Shown here piece after piece: positions 50,484 to 59,880 of a stretch of DNA of 64,000 nt. The stretch comes from Methylobacterium sp. GTDB lineage: Bacteria > Pseudomonadota > Alphaproteobacteria > Rhizobiales > Beijerinckiaceae. The stretch is from positions 124,001 through 188,000 of the forward strand of contig PERO01000003.1 in NCBI GenBank assembly GCA_002928875.1, read 5' to 3'. The position numbers were made by a program, and so were the translations under genes. The first letter of the stretch is position 1; the number at the start of each line of letters is the position of its first letter. The notes under the pieces were generated by a model. That model was given only the letters and a program-made list of their open reading frames with translations, was not told the DNA's origin and made no database searches.

Positions 50484-51338
50484 ATGTCGGTTCATCGCCT
50501 GCGCGGGAGGAAAGGTCTCCAGCATCTCGGGAGCCTGACGATTGCCGCATTCGTCGGCACGGCGACGGCCGAGGCGGCGGATTACCTGCGCGGCGCCTAT
50601 GCGCCCGATGCGGTGACCAAAAGCGAGGGCATCGACTGGGCCGGTGTCTATGTCGGCGGTTATGTCGGCTATACCGGCGCCCAGGTGGACCCGTCGCGTC
50701 TCCGGAGCCGCCTCGCGCAGGAAGGCCTGCCCAATTCCACATTCACGAGCCTGCTGCAGAGCACCATCAACCTGCGCAAGATCGACAAGGATCGCACGAG
50801 CTTCGGCGGCTTCGCCGGCGTCAACTATCTCTGGGATGACGTGGTGCTCGGCATCGAGGTCGACTACACCCGCTCCGCGCTGGATGGCTCAACCACCGCC
50901 GGCCCCTATGGGCTCTCCCAGACCGCGGGAACCGAGGAAAACGGCGTCAGCAGCACCACCACCGCCCGCGCCCGGGTTCACGAATGGGGCACCATCCGTG
51001 GCCGCGTGGGTTATGCGGCGGGATGGTTCATGCCCTACATCACGGCCGGCCTGGCGCTCGGCAATATCGATGGCCGCGCGACGGTCAGCGGCACCTGGGA
51101 GCGGATCGACGTGAGCTCGCCGCCGGCACGACCGGTGATCGCGAGCGGCAGCTTCAACGCGACGATCGGCCGTCGCGGCATTGCCTATGGCGGCGCGGTG
51201 GGCGCGGGCGTGGATATGGCGCTGTTCTCGAACGTCTTCCTGCGCGCGGAATGGCAATACATCCAGTTCGGTTCCAGCGGCCTGCGCCCCGAGGTTTCCC
51301 TCCACACCGCGCGCGTCGGCGGCGGCGTGAAGTTCTGA
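50484..51338 (+). CDS. Outer membrane beta-barrel protein (Omp31/porin family)
   Basis: DWAGVYVGGYVGYTGAQ...WGTIRGRVGYAAGWFMPYITAGLALG...EWQYIQFGSSG...HTARVGGGVKF. Confidence 0.87.
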   Translation: MSVHRLRGRKGLQHLGSLTIAAFVGTATAEAADYLRGAYAPDAVTKSEGIDWAGVYVGGYVGYTGAQVDPSRLRSRLAQEGLPNSTFTSLLQSTINLRKIDKDRTSFGGFAGVNYLWDDVVLGIEVDYTRSALDGSTTAGPYGLSQTAGTEENGVSSTTTARARVHEWGTIRGRVGYAAGWFMPYITAGLALGNIDGRATVSGTWERIDVSSPPARPVIASGSFNATIGRRGIAYGGAVGAGVDMALFSNVFLRAEWQYIQFGSSGLRPEVSLHTARVGGGVKF

Positions 51339-51372
51339 CGACGGGCCGGGCCCCCATGGCCCAGCAAGAAAG

Positions 51373-51397
51373 AAGCCCGGCTTTCGAGCCGGGCTTT
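51373..51397. terminator. Strong hairpin terminator between convergent genes
   Basis: AAGCCCGGCT-TTCG-AGCCGGGCTT perfect stem. Confidence 0.75.
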
Positions 51398-51426
51398 CCG
51401 TTTCGCGATCGCGCCATCGGCTGCGA

Positions 51427-51870
51427 TCAGCGGCACACCTCGACGCGCTGGAAGGTCCAGCCATAGCCGTCCCACACGCGCTGCTTCCGGATCTTGCAGA
51501 CCGGGCCGCGATACGCGAAACCGGTTTCCGAATAGCCGTGATAGTGACGCGGGTGGCGCGGGCCGTAGCCATAGCCGCCATAGTGACGGTAGCCCGGACC
51601 ATACTGCACCGGCTGATGGTAGGTCGGAACATAGCCGCCCGGACCCACATAACCGTCATCCGAGACATAACCGCCGTGATGACGCTCGTTCGCCTGCGCG
51701 GCGATGGCACCCACGGCAAGCGCACCGAGAACGCCGGCGGCGATCAGCGCTCCCTTGCGGCCGTTGCGGGCCTCGGCCTCGCCGGCCGTCATCGTCAGGC
51801 CAGCGCCCATGGTGAGGGCGGCAAGCGCGACAACGGCAATCTTCTTCACCAGGGGAATCGATGTCGTCAT
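51427..51870 (-). CDS. Hypothetical secreted Gly/Tyr/His-rich protein with C-terminal CxxxxxxVWDGYGWTFQRVEVC motif
   Basis: Signal-like MTTSIPLVKKIAVVALAALTMGAGLTMTAGEAEA; low-complexity YGPGYRHYGGYGYGPRHPRHYHGY. Confidence 0.7.
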   Translation of the reverse strand: MTTSIPLVKKIAVVALAALTMGAGLTMTAGEAEARNGRKGALIAAGVLGALAVGAIAAQANERHHGGYVSDDGYVGPGGYVPTYHQPVQYGPGYRHYGGYGYGPRHPRHYHGYSETGFAYRGPVCKIRKQRVWDGYGWTFQRVEVCR

Positions 51871-52004
51871 GGCTCCATCTCCGAACCGGAAGACCTGGCG
51901 AGCGCGATCCGCTCGCATCCGGTCTTCATGGGGGGAAGATAGAGCCTCGACCTTGGCCCTGACATGAACGGGATTGTTGTCTCCCGTTCATCCTGGCCAC
52001 GCGC

Positions 52005-52307
52005 TTATTCGCAGACCTCGACGCGCCGATAGGTGTAGGTCTCCTCGTCGAGCCAGACCTTCTTGCGCTCGAGATGGCAGGTCGGGACGTAGCGCGGGCG
52101 GCGACGCTCGACGAGCACTTCCTCTTCTTCCACCACCGGCTGGGCCTGCGAGCGCCCCTGAAGCAGCAGATAGGCCCCGGCGGCTCCCACGGCGAGACCT
52201 GCGGCAGCGGCGGCATTGCGGCCCTGCGCGGCCTGGGAAGGCGTGTGGAACAGGATGGCGAGCGCTGCGGCAAGGCCGGCGGCCACGGCGGAGAGATGAT
52301 AACGCAT
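52005..52307 (-). CDS. Hypothetical secreted protein, C-terminal paralog of upstream neighbour
   Basis: MRYHLSAVAAGLAAALAILFHTPSQA...TCHLERKKVWLDEETYTYRRVEVCE. Confidence 0.68.
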   Translation of the reverse strand: MRYHLSAVAAGLAAALAILFHTPSQAAQGRNAAAAAGLAVGAAGAYLLLQGRSQAQPVVEEEEVLVERRRPRYVPTCHLERKKVWLDEETYTYRRVEVCE

Positions 52308-52464
52308 GACAGGTCTCCGTGCTGGGAGACCCACATTTCCTATCGAATTCTTAACAAAATCTCTCGAAATCGCGGCTTTCCCGTGGCGCCCCGCGCCCGG
52401 CTGGCCTGCCCGGAAAACATGGAAAACAGGGCCTTAAAAAACGCGGCCCCACAGACGCGCAAAG

Positions 52465-52557
52465 TGTCATCCCCCACGGCGAAGCCGGGCGGGGATCCGG
52501 AGGACAAGCCGAGCGGAATGGATTCTCGCGCCTCGCGGCGCTCGGTCGGGAATGACA
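52465..52557. repeat. Dispersed palindromic intergenic element, family A copy 5
   Basis: TGTCATCCCCCACGGCGAAGCCGGGCGGGGATCC...CTCGGTCGGGAATGACA. Confidence 0.7.
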
Positions 52558-52606
52558 CCAGGGGCGACCGTGCCCGGCGGCGGCGAGGCCCGAACGAAGG
52601 CGGCGG

Positions 52607-54019
52607 TTATTCCGCCGCCGCCGGCACCAGCGTGCCAAGCTCGTTCTTTTCCTTCTTGATCAGGTCCGCGACCATGAAGGCGAGTTCGATCGCCTGCTCC
52701 GCATTGAGGCGCGGATCGCAGAACGTGTCGTAGCGGTCGGCGATCATCTCGTTGGTCACGGTTTTCGCGCCACCGGTGCATTCCGTGACGTTCTTGCCGG
52801 TCATTTCGAGATGGATGCCGCCGGCATAGGTGCCTTCGGACTGGTGAATCTGGAAGAAGCTCTTCACTTCCTGCGTGATGCGCTCGAAGGGCCGCGTCTT
52901 GTAGGCACCGAGCGCAACAGTGTTGCCGTGCATCGGATCGCAGGACCACACGACATTCCGGCCCTCGCGCTTCACCGCGCGGATCAGATCCGGCAGGTGG
53001 TTGCCCACCTTGTCCGAGCCGAAGCGGCAGATCAGCGTGAGGCGGCCGGCCTCGTTGTCCGGGTTCAGGATGTCGATCAGTTCCAGCAGGCCATCCGGCG
53101 TCAGCGACGGGCCGCATTTCAGGCCGATCGGATTGAGGATGCCGCGAAAGAACTCGACATGCGCATGGTCCGGCTGGCGCGTGCGATCGCCGATCCACAG
53201 CATGTGGCCGGACGTGGCCACGTATTCGCCCGGATGGGTCGAATCCTCGCGCGTCATCGCCTCTTCATAGCCAAGCAGCAGCGCCTCGTGGCTCGTGTAG
53301 AACTCGGTGAGGCGCATTTCCGGATGCGTATCCGAATTGATGCCGATGGCGCGCATGAACTGCAGCGCCTCGGTGATGCGCCCGATGAGATCGAGATAGC
53401 GATGCGAGGCCGGGCTGTTCTGCACGAAATCGAGCACCCATTTCTGGGCATTGTCGAGGCTGGCATAACCGCCGGTCGCGAAGGCGCGGATCAGGTTCAG
53501 CGTCGCGGCGGACTGGCGATAGGCCTCGACCTGCCGGCGCGGATCAGGGATGCGCGCCTCAGGCGTGAACTCGATGCCGTTGATGATGTCGCCGCGATAG
53601 CTCGGCAATTCCACCCCGTCATGCTTCTCGACCGGCGAGGAACGCGGCTTCGCGAACTGGCCCGCCACGCGGCCCACCTTCACCACCGGCGAGGAGCCGG
53701 CATAGGTGAGCACCACCGCCATCTGCAGGAAAACACGGAAGAAATCGCGGATGTGGTTCGCGGAATGCTCCGCAAAGCTCTCGGCGCAATCCCCGCCCTG
53801 AAGCAGGAAAGCCTCGCCCGCCGCGACCTTGCTCAACGCCCGCTTGAGCTTGCGCGCCTCGCCCGCAAAAACCAGCGGCGGAAAGCTCTGGAGCTGCTTC
53901 TCGGTCGCGTCCAGAACGGCGGAATCCGGGTAGCTCGGAACCTGCGCGACCGGAAAAGAACGCCAGGACGTCGGGGTCCAGGGCTTCTTTGCAACGGAAT
54001 CGAGCGGACGCGAGGTCAT
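52607..54019 (-). CDS. Class II 3-deoxy-7-phosphoheptulonate synthase (plant-type DAHP synthase)
   Basis: [66 protein letters not shown]. Confidence 0.95.
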   Translation of the reverse strand: MTSRPLDSVAKKPWTPTSWRSFPVAQVPSYPDSAVLDATEKQLQSFPPLVFAGEARKLKRALSKVAAGEAFLLQGGDCAESFAEHSANHIRDFFRVFLQMAVVLTYAGSSPVVKVGRVAGQFAKPRSSPVEKHDGVELPSYRGDIINGIEFTPEARIPDPRRQVEAYRQSAATLNLIRAFATGGYASLDNAQKWVLDFVQNSPASHRYLDLIGRITEALQFMRAIGINSDTHPEMRLTEFYTSHEALLLGYEEAMTREDSTHPGEYVATSGHMLWIGDRTRQPDHAHVEFFRGILNPIGLKCGPSLTPDGLLELIDILNPDNEAGRLTLICRFGSDKVGNHLPDLIRAVKREGRNVVWSCDPMHGNTVALGAYKTRPFERITQEVKSFFQIHQSEGTYAGGIHLEMTGKNVTECTGGAKTVTNEMIADRYDTFCDPRLNAEQAIELAFMVADLIKKEKNELGTLVPAAAE

Positions 54020-54167
54020 GACAGCACCTTGTATCGAAAAAACGCCCTCCCCCGAGGGCGGAGAGGCTCTTTACCCGCAAATGCCGGTTCTGGCGAGTGG
54101 AAATGCCTTCGGGGGAGGTTCACCCGTGCTTGAAGCACAGCATGCGCGAGAGTCCAGGCGCCCGGCC

Positions 54168-54257
54168 GTCATGCCCGGCATTGGGCCGGGCATCCACGAC
54201 TTCATCCCGAAAGCAGCCTGCAAGACGTGGATGGCCGGGCCAAGCCCGGCCATGACG
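54168..54257. repeat. Dispersed palindromic intergenic element, family B copy 2
   Basis: CGTCATGCCCGGCATTGGGCCGGGCATCCACGAC...GACGTGGATGGCCGGGCCAAGCCCGGCCATGACG. Confidence 0.8.
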
Positions 54258-54308
54258 CGCGAAGGCCATCACATTCAAACTGTCCTTCGTCCAAACCGCG
54301 CGGGTCTC

Positions 54309-55697
54309 TCAGCTTGCGCGCTCGAATCTTGCCGTGCGCGTGCGCATCGTGACAAGCTCTTCCGCCGCGCTGGGGTGTAGCGCCATGGTCTGGTCGAAAT
54401 CGCGCTTCGTCGCGCCCATCTTCACCGCGATGCCCACGAGCTGGATCATCTCGGCCGCGCCGTCACCCAGGATGTGGCAACCGAGGATGCGATCGGTCTC
54501 GGCATTCACCAGCAGCTTCATCATCACCCGGTCCTCGGAGCCCGAAAGCGTGGCTTTCATGCCGCGGAACGAGGTCTTGTAGAGGTCGACCACCGGGAAG
54601 CCGGTGCGCGCATCGGCTTCCGTCAGCCCCACCGTGCCGAGTTCGGGCGTGGTGAACACCGCCGTGGGGATGATCGTGTGGTCGACCTGCCAGGGCGCGA
54701 TGCCTTTCGCGGCGCCGAACAGCGTATCGGCCACGGCATGCCCCTCGCGGATGGCGACCGGCGTGAGGTTCACGCGGTTCGTGACGTCTCCAACCGCGAA
54801 GATATGCGGCACATTGGTGCGCGAGGCCGCATCGACCGCAATCGCGCCGTCCTTGGCCAGAGCCACGCCGGCCTTTTCGAGCCCCAGCCCCTCGACATTC
54901 GGCGAGCGGCCGATGGCGAAGAGGATCTGGTCCGCCGCGAGCTGTTCGCCACCCTTCGTGTGGCCGACAAGGCCCTCGGCCGTTTTCTCGATCGACGCGA
55001 AGGTATCGTTCAGCACGAAGCGGATGCCGGCCTTGCGATAGGCCTCCATCAGCCCGTCGCGCAGGTCCTCGTCGAAGCCGCGCAAAGGCTTGTCGCCCCG
55101 GTAGATCACCGTCACGTCGGCGCCGAGATCGCGGAAGATGCCGGCGAATTCGAGCGCGATATAGCCGCCGCCGGCGATCACCAGCCGCCTCGGGAATGCC
55201 TTCAGGTCGAACACCTCGTTGGAGGTCACGACATGCTCGATGCCCGGCAGCTTGGAATCGAGATTGGGTCGGCCGCCCGTGGCGATCAGGATGTGCTTCG
55301 CGCGTACCACACGGTTGTCATCGAGGATGCGCACCGTGTGCGGCCCTTCGAGCACCGCGCGGGATTTCACCACCGTCACGCCGGCACTGGTCTGCCCCTT
55401 GGCATAGAGCCCCTCGAGGCGGGTGATCTCGGCTTCCTTGGCGGCGACGAGGGCGTGCCAGTCGTGGGATGTCTCTCCCACCTGCCAGCCGAAGCCCCTG
55501 GCCTCGCGGAAATCCCGCGCGAAACGGCCGGCGAGCACATAGAGCTTCTTCGGCACGCAGCCCCGGATGACGCAGGTTCCGCCCATGCGGAACTCCTCCG
55601 CCAGCATCACGGTCGCGCCGTGGCCGGCCGCGATGCGCGCCGCGCGGACCCCGCCGGAGCCACCCCCGATGACGAAGAGATCGACGTCGAATTCCAT
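54309..55697 (-). CDS. gor: Glutathione-disulfide reductase
   Basis: DLFVIGGGSGGVRAARIAAGHGATVMLAEEFRMGGTCVIRGCVPKKLYVLAG; C-terminal MALHPSAAEELVTMR. Confidence 0.95.
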   Translation of the reverse strand: MEFDVDLFVIGGGSGGVRAARIAAGHGATVMLAEEFRMGGTCVIRGCVPKKLYVLAGRFARDFREARGFGWQVGETSHDWHALVAAKEAEITRLEGLYAKGQTSAGVTVVKSRAVLEGPHTVRILDDNRVVRAKHILIATGGRPNLDSKLPGIEHVVTSNEVFDLKAFPRRLVIAGGGYIALEFAGIFRDLGADVTVIYRGDKPLRGFDEDLRDGLMEAYRKAGIRFVLNDTFASIEKTAEGLVGHTKGGEQLAADQILFAIGRSPNVEGLGLEKAGVALAKDGAIAVDAASRTNVPHIFAVGDVTNRVNLTPVAIREGHAVADTLFGAAKGIAPWQVDHTIIPTAVFTTPELGTVGLTEADARTGFPVVDLYKTSFRGMKATLSGSEDRVMMKLLVNAETDRILGCHILGDGAAEMIQLVGIAVKMGATKRDFDQTMALHPSAAEELVTMRTRTARFERAS

Positions 55698-55817
55698 ATC
55701 CGCCCCCCGGCCCGTCGCCGCGCGGCCCATTTGCCGCAGCGATCGACATAGAAACGGCGCGGATGGTTTTCACCCGCGCCGTAAAGCACATTCGCGTGAA
55801 AACGGCCGATCCGTCGA

Positions 55818-56363
55818 TCAGAGCGGCGCGCCGCGCTTCGCCATCTCCGAGCGGAACAGCACCATGGCCTCCTGGCCCACAACCTGCGTCCACTGCTCGA
55901 GATAGGGCAGCATGTCTTCCATGAAGTTGGGCAGCGTCTCGACATATTTCTTGCCGATCGGGCTCGTGAGGAAGGTGTTGACTTCCTTCAGTTCCGCCTC
56001 GGTCATGCGGCTTGCGAGATAGCCTGCCGCACCCTTCAGGCCCTCGGCGGTCATGTCGCCCATCCGGTCCTGCACGACCTTGAGGGATTCCTCGATCTGC
56101 CGCACCAGTTCGGGGCGTGTGCGCGTCACGTTGGTGCGGATCAGCTGCACCACATTCGGGGTGCTCGCCTCGAACGTGCGCATCAGGCCCGAGGTCTTGA
56201 GCACCTCCGCCGCGATCGCGAGATGGCTCGGCGCGAAATTCGTCGGCGGCGGCTGCGGCGCGCGCGGCGCATTGGCCTGCTGCGCGAAGGCTGCGCCAGC
56301 GATCGCCAGCGCGCCGGCCAGCGCAAGGGCGCGAAGGGAAAAGGCGCGAGGGAAACCGATCAT
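55818..56363 (-). CDS. DUF2059-type secreted protein
   Basis: Signal-like RALALAGALAIAGAAFAQQ; LVRQIEESLKVVQDRMGDMTAEGLKGAAGYLASRMTEAELKEVNTFLTSPIGKKYVETLP. Confidence 0.85.
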   Translation of the reverse strand: MIGFPRAFSLRALALAGALAIAGAAFAQQANAPRAPQPPPTNFAPSHLAIAAEVLKTSGLMRTFEASTPNVVQLIRTNVTRTRPELVRQIEESLKVVQDRMGDMTAEGLKGAAGYLASRMTEAELKEVNTFLTSPIGKKYVETLPNFMEDMLPYLEQWTQVVGQEAMVLFRSEMAKRGAPL

Positions 56364-56448
56364 GGAGCACCCGTCTCTTGCAGGCCCGGATATCGGCGGG
56401 CCGGGGAATTGGCGGGGCGACGCGGCCCCGAAGCTTCGAACGTCGCCC

Positions 56449-57150
56449 TTACGGCCTTCCGGCGAGGACGACAACCCCCTGATCGGAGGCGAGATATGCG
56501 GCGGAACAAAGACCGATGAACAACCCGTGCTCCACGACACCGGGAATCGCCGCCAGCATCCCGGCCGCCTTTTCGGGCTCGGGGAAGCCGGCGGAGAGGC
56601 AATCATAGATCAGGTTGCCGTTATCGGTGACGAGCGGATCGCCATCTTTCGCAAGCCGCAGGCGGGTCGTCACGGCAACGCCCAGTTGCGCAAAACCGGC
56701 CTCGATCCAGCGCGCCGTGGCGGGATGGGCGAAGGGCACCACCTCCACCGGCAGCGGAAAGGCACCGAGCATCCGCACATGCTTCGACTGATCCGCGATG
56801 ACGATCATCCGTTTCGAGGCGAAGGCCACCATCTTCTCGCGGAGATGCGCGGCACCGCCGCCCTTGATGAGCCGGAGCGCGTCATCGAGTTCATCCGCGC
56901 CATCGACCGTCAGATCGAGTTCGCCGATGGCTTCGAGCGTGGTCAGTGGGATGCCGAGGCCCTCGGCCTGCCGGCGCGTGGCCTCGGATGTCGGCACGCA
57001 GAGAAAGGTCTCGCCGCCCCGCATCCGCTCGCCGACGATATCGACGAAATGCTTCGCCGTGGACCCCGTGCCGAGTCCCACGCGCATGCCGGATTTCAGC
57101 TCGGCCTCCGCCGCCGCCTCGGCCGCGCGCCGCTTCAAGTGATCGCTCAT
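56449..57150 (-). CDS. rpiA: Ribose-5-phosphate isomerase A
   Basis: MRVGLGTGSTAKHFVDIVGER; DLTVDGADELDDALRLIKGGGAAHLREKMVA. Confidence 0.95.
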   Translation of the reverse strand: MSDHLKRRAAEAAAEAELKSGMRVGLGTGSTAKHFVDIVGERMRGGETFLCVPTSEATRRQAEGLGIPLTTLEAIGELDLTVDGADELDDALRLIKGGGAAHLREKMVAFASKRMIVIADQSKHVRMLGAFPLPVEVVPFAHPATARWIEAGFAQLGVAVTTRLRLAKDGDPLVTDNGNLIYDCLSAGFPEPEKAAGMLAAIPGVVEHGLFIGLCSAAYLASDQGVVVLAGRP

Positions 57151-57171
57151 GATGCTCCCTGTGCTCGGCCG

Positions 57172-57582
57172 CTAGCGCGCCGGCGGCGTGCAGACGACTT
57201 CCTGGTCCCCGCGCACGAAGCAGACGCTCACCTCTCCCGTGCGGCGGTTGACGCGATAGATGCCGGCTTCCGCCCGATGGTTCGACGGCACGAGCGCGTA
57301 ATCGCCGGGCTCGCCGCCCTTCGCGCCCTCCCCGGCGGGATAGCACAGGGTGAGGCCGACGGAATTCTCGTCCTTGATCGCGTAGTTGCAAGCGCCCATC
57401 TCACCCGTCACGCGATCGACCCGGAAGATGCGGTTCAGTTCCTGGTGCGGGGCGGGCATGAACATGAAATTCTCGGCCCGTACCGGCCCCGCCATCGCGA
57501 GAAGCACACAGGCCAGCCCCGCACGGAACAAACCCGCGCGAGCAGGCAGGAGCGTCGGTGGCAGGAATATCGGCTGATGCAT
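57172..57582 (-). CDS. Hypothetical secreted protein
   Basis: Signal-like LFRAGLACVLLAMAGPVRAEN; duplicated FRVDRVTGEMGACNY / YRVNRRTGEVSVCFV motif. Confidence 0.7.
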   Translation of the reverse strand: MHQPIFLPPTLLPARAGLFRAGLACVLLAMAGPVRAENFMFMPAPHQELNRIFRVDRVTGEMGACNYAIKDENSVGLTLCYPAGEGAKGGEPGDYALVPSNHRAEAGIYRVNRRTGEVSVCFVRGDQEVVCTPPAR

Positions 57583-57712
57583 GGTCCCTCCCCGGATGGC
57601 GAACCATCCCTTGAAGCGAATCGCGTCTTTCCGCTACGGAAAGGCTAGCCGATCACGGGCGGAAAATCCGCCCCGCCCCGTCCGGCTTTTCCACGAGGGA
57701 AGGGTTCGCCCG

Positions 57713-58378
57713 ATGCGCGGCACGCTGGTCTTCGATCTCGACGGCACGCTGGCCGAAACCGCGCCGGACATCATGGCGACCCTGAACATCCTGCTCACGC
57801 GGGAGGGCTTGCCGCCGCTGCCGGTCGCGAAGGCCCGCGAACTGGTGGGTGCCGGCGCGCGCGCGCTGATCGAGCGGGGCTTTCAGGCCTCGGGCGTGCC
57901 ATTGCCGCCGGAGAAGCTGGAAATGCTCTTCGCCGAATTCCTGCCAATTTATCTGGAGCGGATCGCCGAGGCGAGCCACCTGTTCGACGGCGTGGAAGCC
58001 GCGCTCGACCGGATGGTGCAGGCCGGGTTCATGCTCGCGGTCTGCACCAACAAGCCTGAGCCGCATTCGCTGGCGCTTCTGGAAGCGCTGGGCGTGAAAG
58101 GCCATTTCCGCGCCATCGTGGGGCGCGAAACCTTCCCATTCTTCAAGCCCGATCCGCGCGTGCTCGCCGAAACGATCCGCCTGTGCGGTGGCCTGCCCGA
58201 GCGCGCCATCATGATCGGCGACAGCCTCACGGATCTCGACACCGCGCGCCGCCTCGGCATCCCCTGCATCGGTGTCAGCTTCGGCTATACGAACGTCCCC
58301 ATGGCCGAACTTGGCCCCGACCGGCTGATCCACCATTTCGACCGGCTCGACGACGCGGTTTTCAGCCTGCTGCCCTGA
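57713..58378 (+). CDS. gph: Phosphoglycolate phosphatase (HAD family)
   Basis: MRGTLVFDLDGTLAETAPDIMATLNILLTREGLPPL; MIGDSLTDLDTARRLGIPCIGVSFGY. Confidence 0.93.
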   Translation: MRGTLVFDLDGTLAETAPDIMATLNILLTREGLPPLPVAKARELVGAGARALIERGFQASGVPLPPEKLEMLFAEFLPIYLERIAEASHLFDGVEAALDRMVQAGFMLAVCTNKPEPHSLALLEALGVKGHFRAIVGRETFPFFKPDPRVLAETIRLCGGLPERAIMIGDSLTDLDTARRLGIPCIGVSFGYTNVPMAELGPDRLIHHFDRLDDAVFSLLP

Positions 58379-58390
58379 GGGCCGCTTGGC

Positions 58391-59755
58391 TCATGGGCCG
58401 CAGATAAGGCTCACCACGGCGCGCCCCGCCTCTGCCGCAACCGCACTCATCGGACGCGGCGCAGCGGAGGCGACGGGCGTGAGGCCGGCGAACTCGCCCA
58501 GCGTCTTCGCGTCCGCGATCCGGTAGCGCGTGGCGGGCACCACGCCCGCGACCTGCGTGACAAGCCGCGGCTCCTCGATCACGAGCGCCACCAGCCCGCC
58601 GGCACGATCCACCAGTGCGGCGCCGCCACCCCCGGCCTGAAGCGGCATTTCCGCCCGCCCGTCGGCGATCAGCGCCTGCGCGGTCTGCAGCGCGCCGCCG
58701 CGATCGCGCTGGAGCAGGATGGCATCGCTCCCGGCTTGTGCCGCCAGCGGCAGCGGTTTTCCACCCTCGCGCGCGAGACTGAACAGCAGAAGCCCGTCGC
58801 CACGTTTCTCGATCGTCGCCGTCGCTTGGCCGAGGGTGAGAATTCCGCAATTCGAGGCACTGGCCAAGGTCACGAACCGGCCCGGCGCGATCTCGACCGC
58901 GCTCACGCGTTTCGGCTCGGCCGAGGCCGGGCGTGCGGGCGTGGGGGCGGCCGGTGCAGTCGGGTTAGTCGAGGCGACGCTGGCAGGAGCGGCGCCGGGA
59001 ATGGCCTCGAAGGTCGAGGCCATGGCGATGACCAGCCGGTCGAATTCCGGCGAGAGGCGCTTGTCGAAACCGATGGAAAAGCCCCGGAGCATGCCATCCG
59101 GGCCCTTTTCGAGCCGGCGATAGAACTTGCCTGTCGCCGTCTCGCCGGAAATCACGAAGAAATCCGGCCGGAGCAGCTTGTAGGTGATCTTCCGGCCCGG
59201 CACGTTCGCGCTCGTGCCACGCTCGAACAGGCCCTCCAGCGTATCCTCGGGCTTGCCGAGACTGAGATCGAGCGTTGCCGCCTCCCCCTCATCCTGCCAG
59301 CGCGAGAGGCCGGCCGGGCCATTCGACCGGTTCTTGAGGATCCGCCGCGGCACCCCGATGCGCATGCGCGAGGTGGCATCCGTCTCGATGACGAAACCGA
59401 ACGCCTTGCGGCCAAACTCGGCCTGCTGCGCGAGGAGGCGGCGTTCCTCGGGCGTGAGAACGCCATCCTGCGGGCGCTTCAGCTCCGCCTCCAGCCGCTT
59501 CACCGCCGCGAAGGTCAGCGGGCCGAATTCACCCGTGGCCGCACCGGCGAAATTCGCGGCCCAGACGAGATCGCGCTGGATGGCGCGGCGCTCGGCGGCG
59601 TCGAACGCCTCGAAGGCCTTCGCGGCCGCGACCTGTGCCGGATCGACCTTCGGCGCGCTGGCGGGCGCATTCTGGGGATAAGCCGGGCCGCCGAACCCGA
59701 TGCCGAAAGCGATCGCTCCTCCCGCGATCCAGGCCGATGCCGCGCGCCAGTCCAT
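58391..59755 (-). CDS. Hypothetical secreted protein; peptidoglycan-binding-like N-terminus and possible degenerate trypsin-like C-terminal domain
   Basis: LVWAANFAGAATGEFGPLTFAAVKRLEAELKRPQDGVLTPEER; GRFVTLASASNCGILTLGQATATIEKRGDGLLLFSL...GGGGAALVDRAGGLVALVI. Confidence 0.65.
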   Translation of the reverse strand: MDWRAASAWIAGGAIAFGIGFGGPAYPQNAPASAPKVDPAQVAAAKAFEAFDAAERRAIQRDLVWAANFAGAATGEFGPLTFAAVKRLEAELKRPQDGVLTPEERRLLAQQAEFGRKAFGFVIETDATSRMRIGVPRRILKNRSNGPAGLSRWQDEGEAATLDLSLGKPEDTLEGLFERGTSANVPGRKITYKLLRPDFFVISGETATGKFYRRLEKGPDGMLRGFSIGFDKRLSPEFDRLVIAMASTFEAIPGAAPASVASTNPTAPAAPTPARPASAEPKRVSAVEIAPGRFVTLASASNCGILTLGQATATIEKRGDGLLLFSLAREGGKPLPLAAQAGSDAILLQRDRGGALQTAQALIADGRAEMPLQAGGGGAALVDRAGGLVALVIEEPRLVTQVAGVVPATRYRIADAKTLGEFAGLTPVASAAPRPMSAVAAEAGRAVVSLICGP

Positions 59756-59880
59756 GTTTCGCCCTCCCCATGGCTTGAAGGCAGCATGATCCGGCGCGGA
59801 TCGGCTCGCAAGCCTTGGATTGCGCCGCCCGCCCCCGGTGATAGGGTGATGGACCGCAAAAATCCTCGGGGGAGGTTTCC

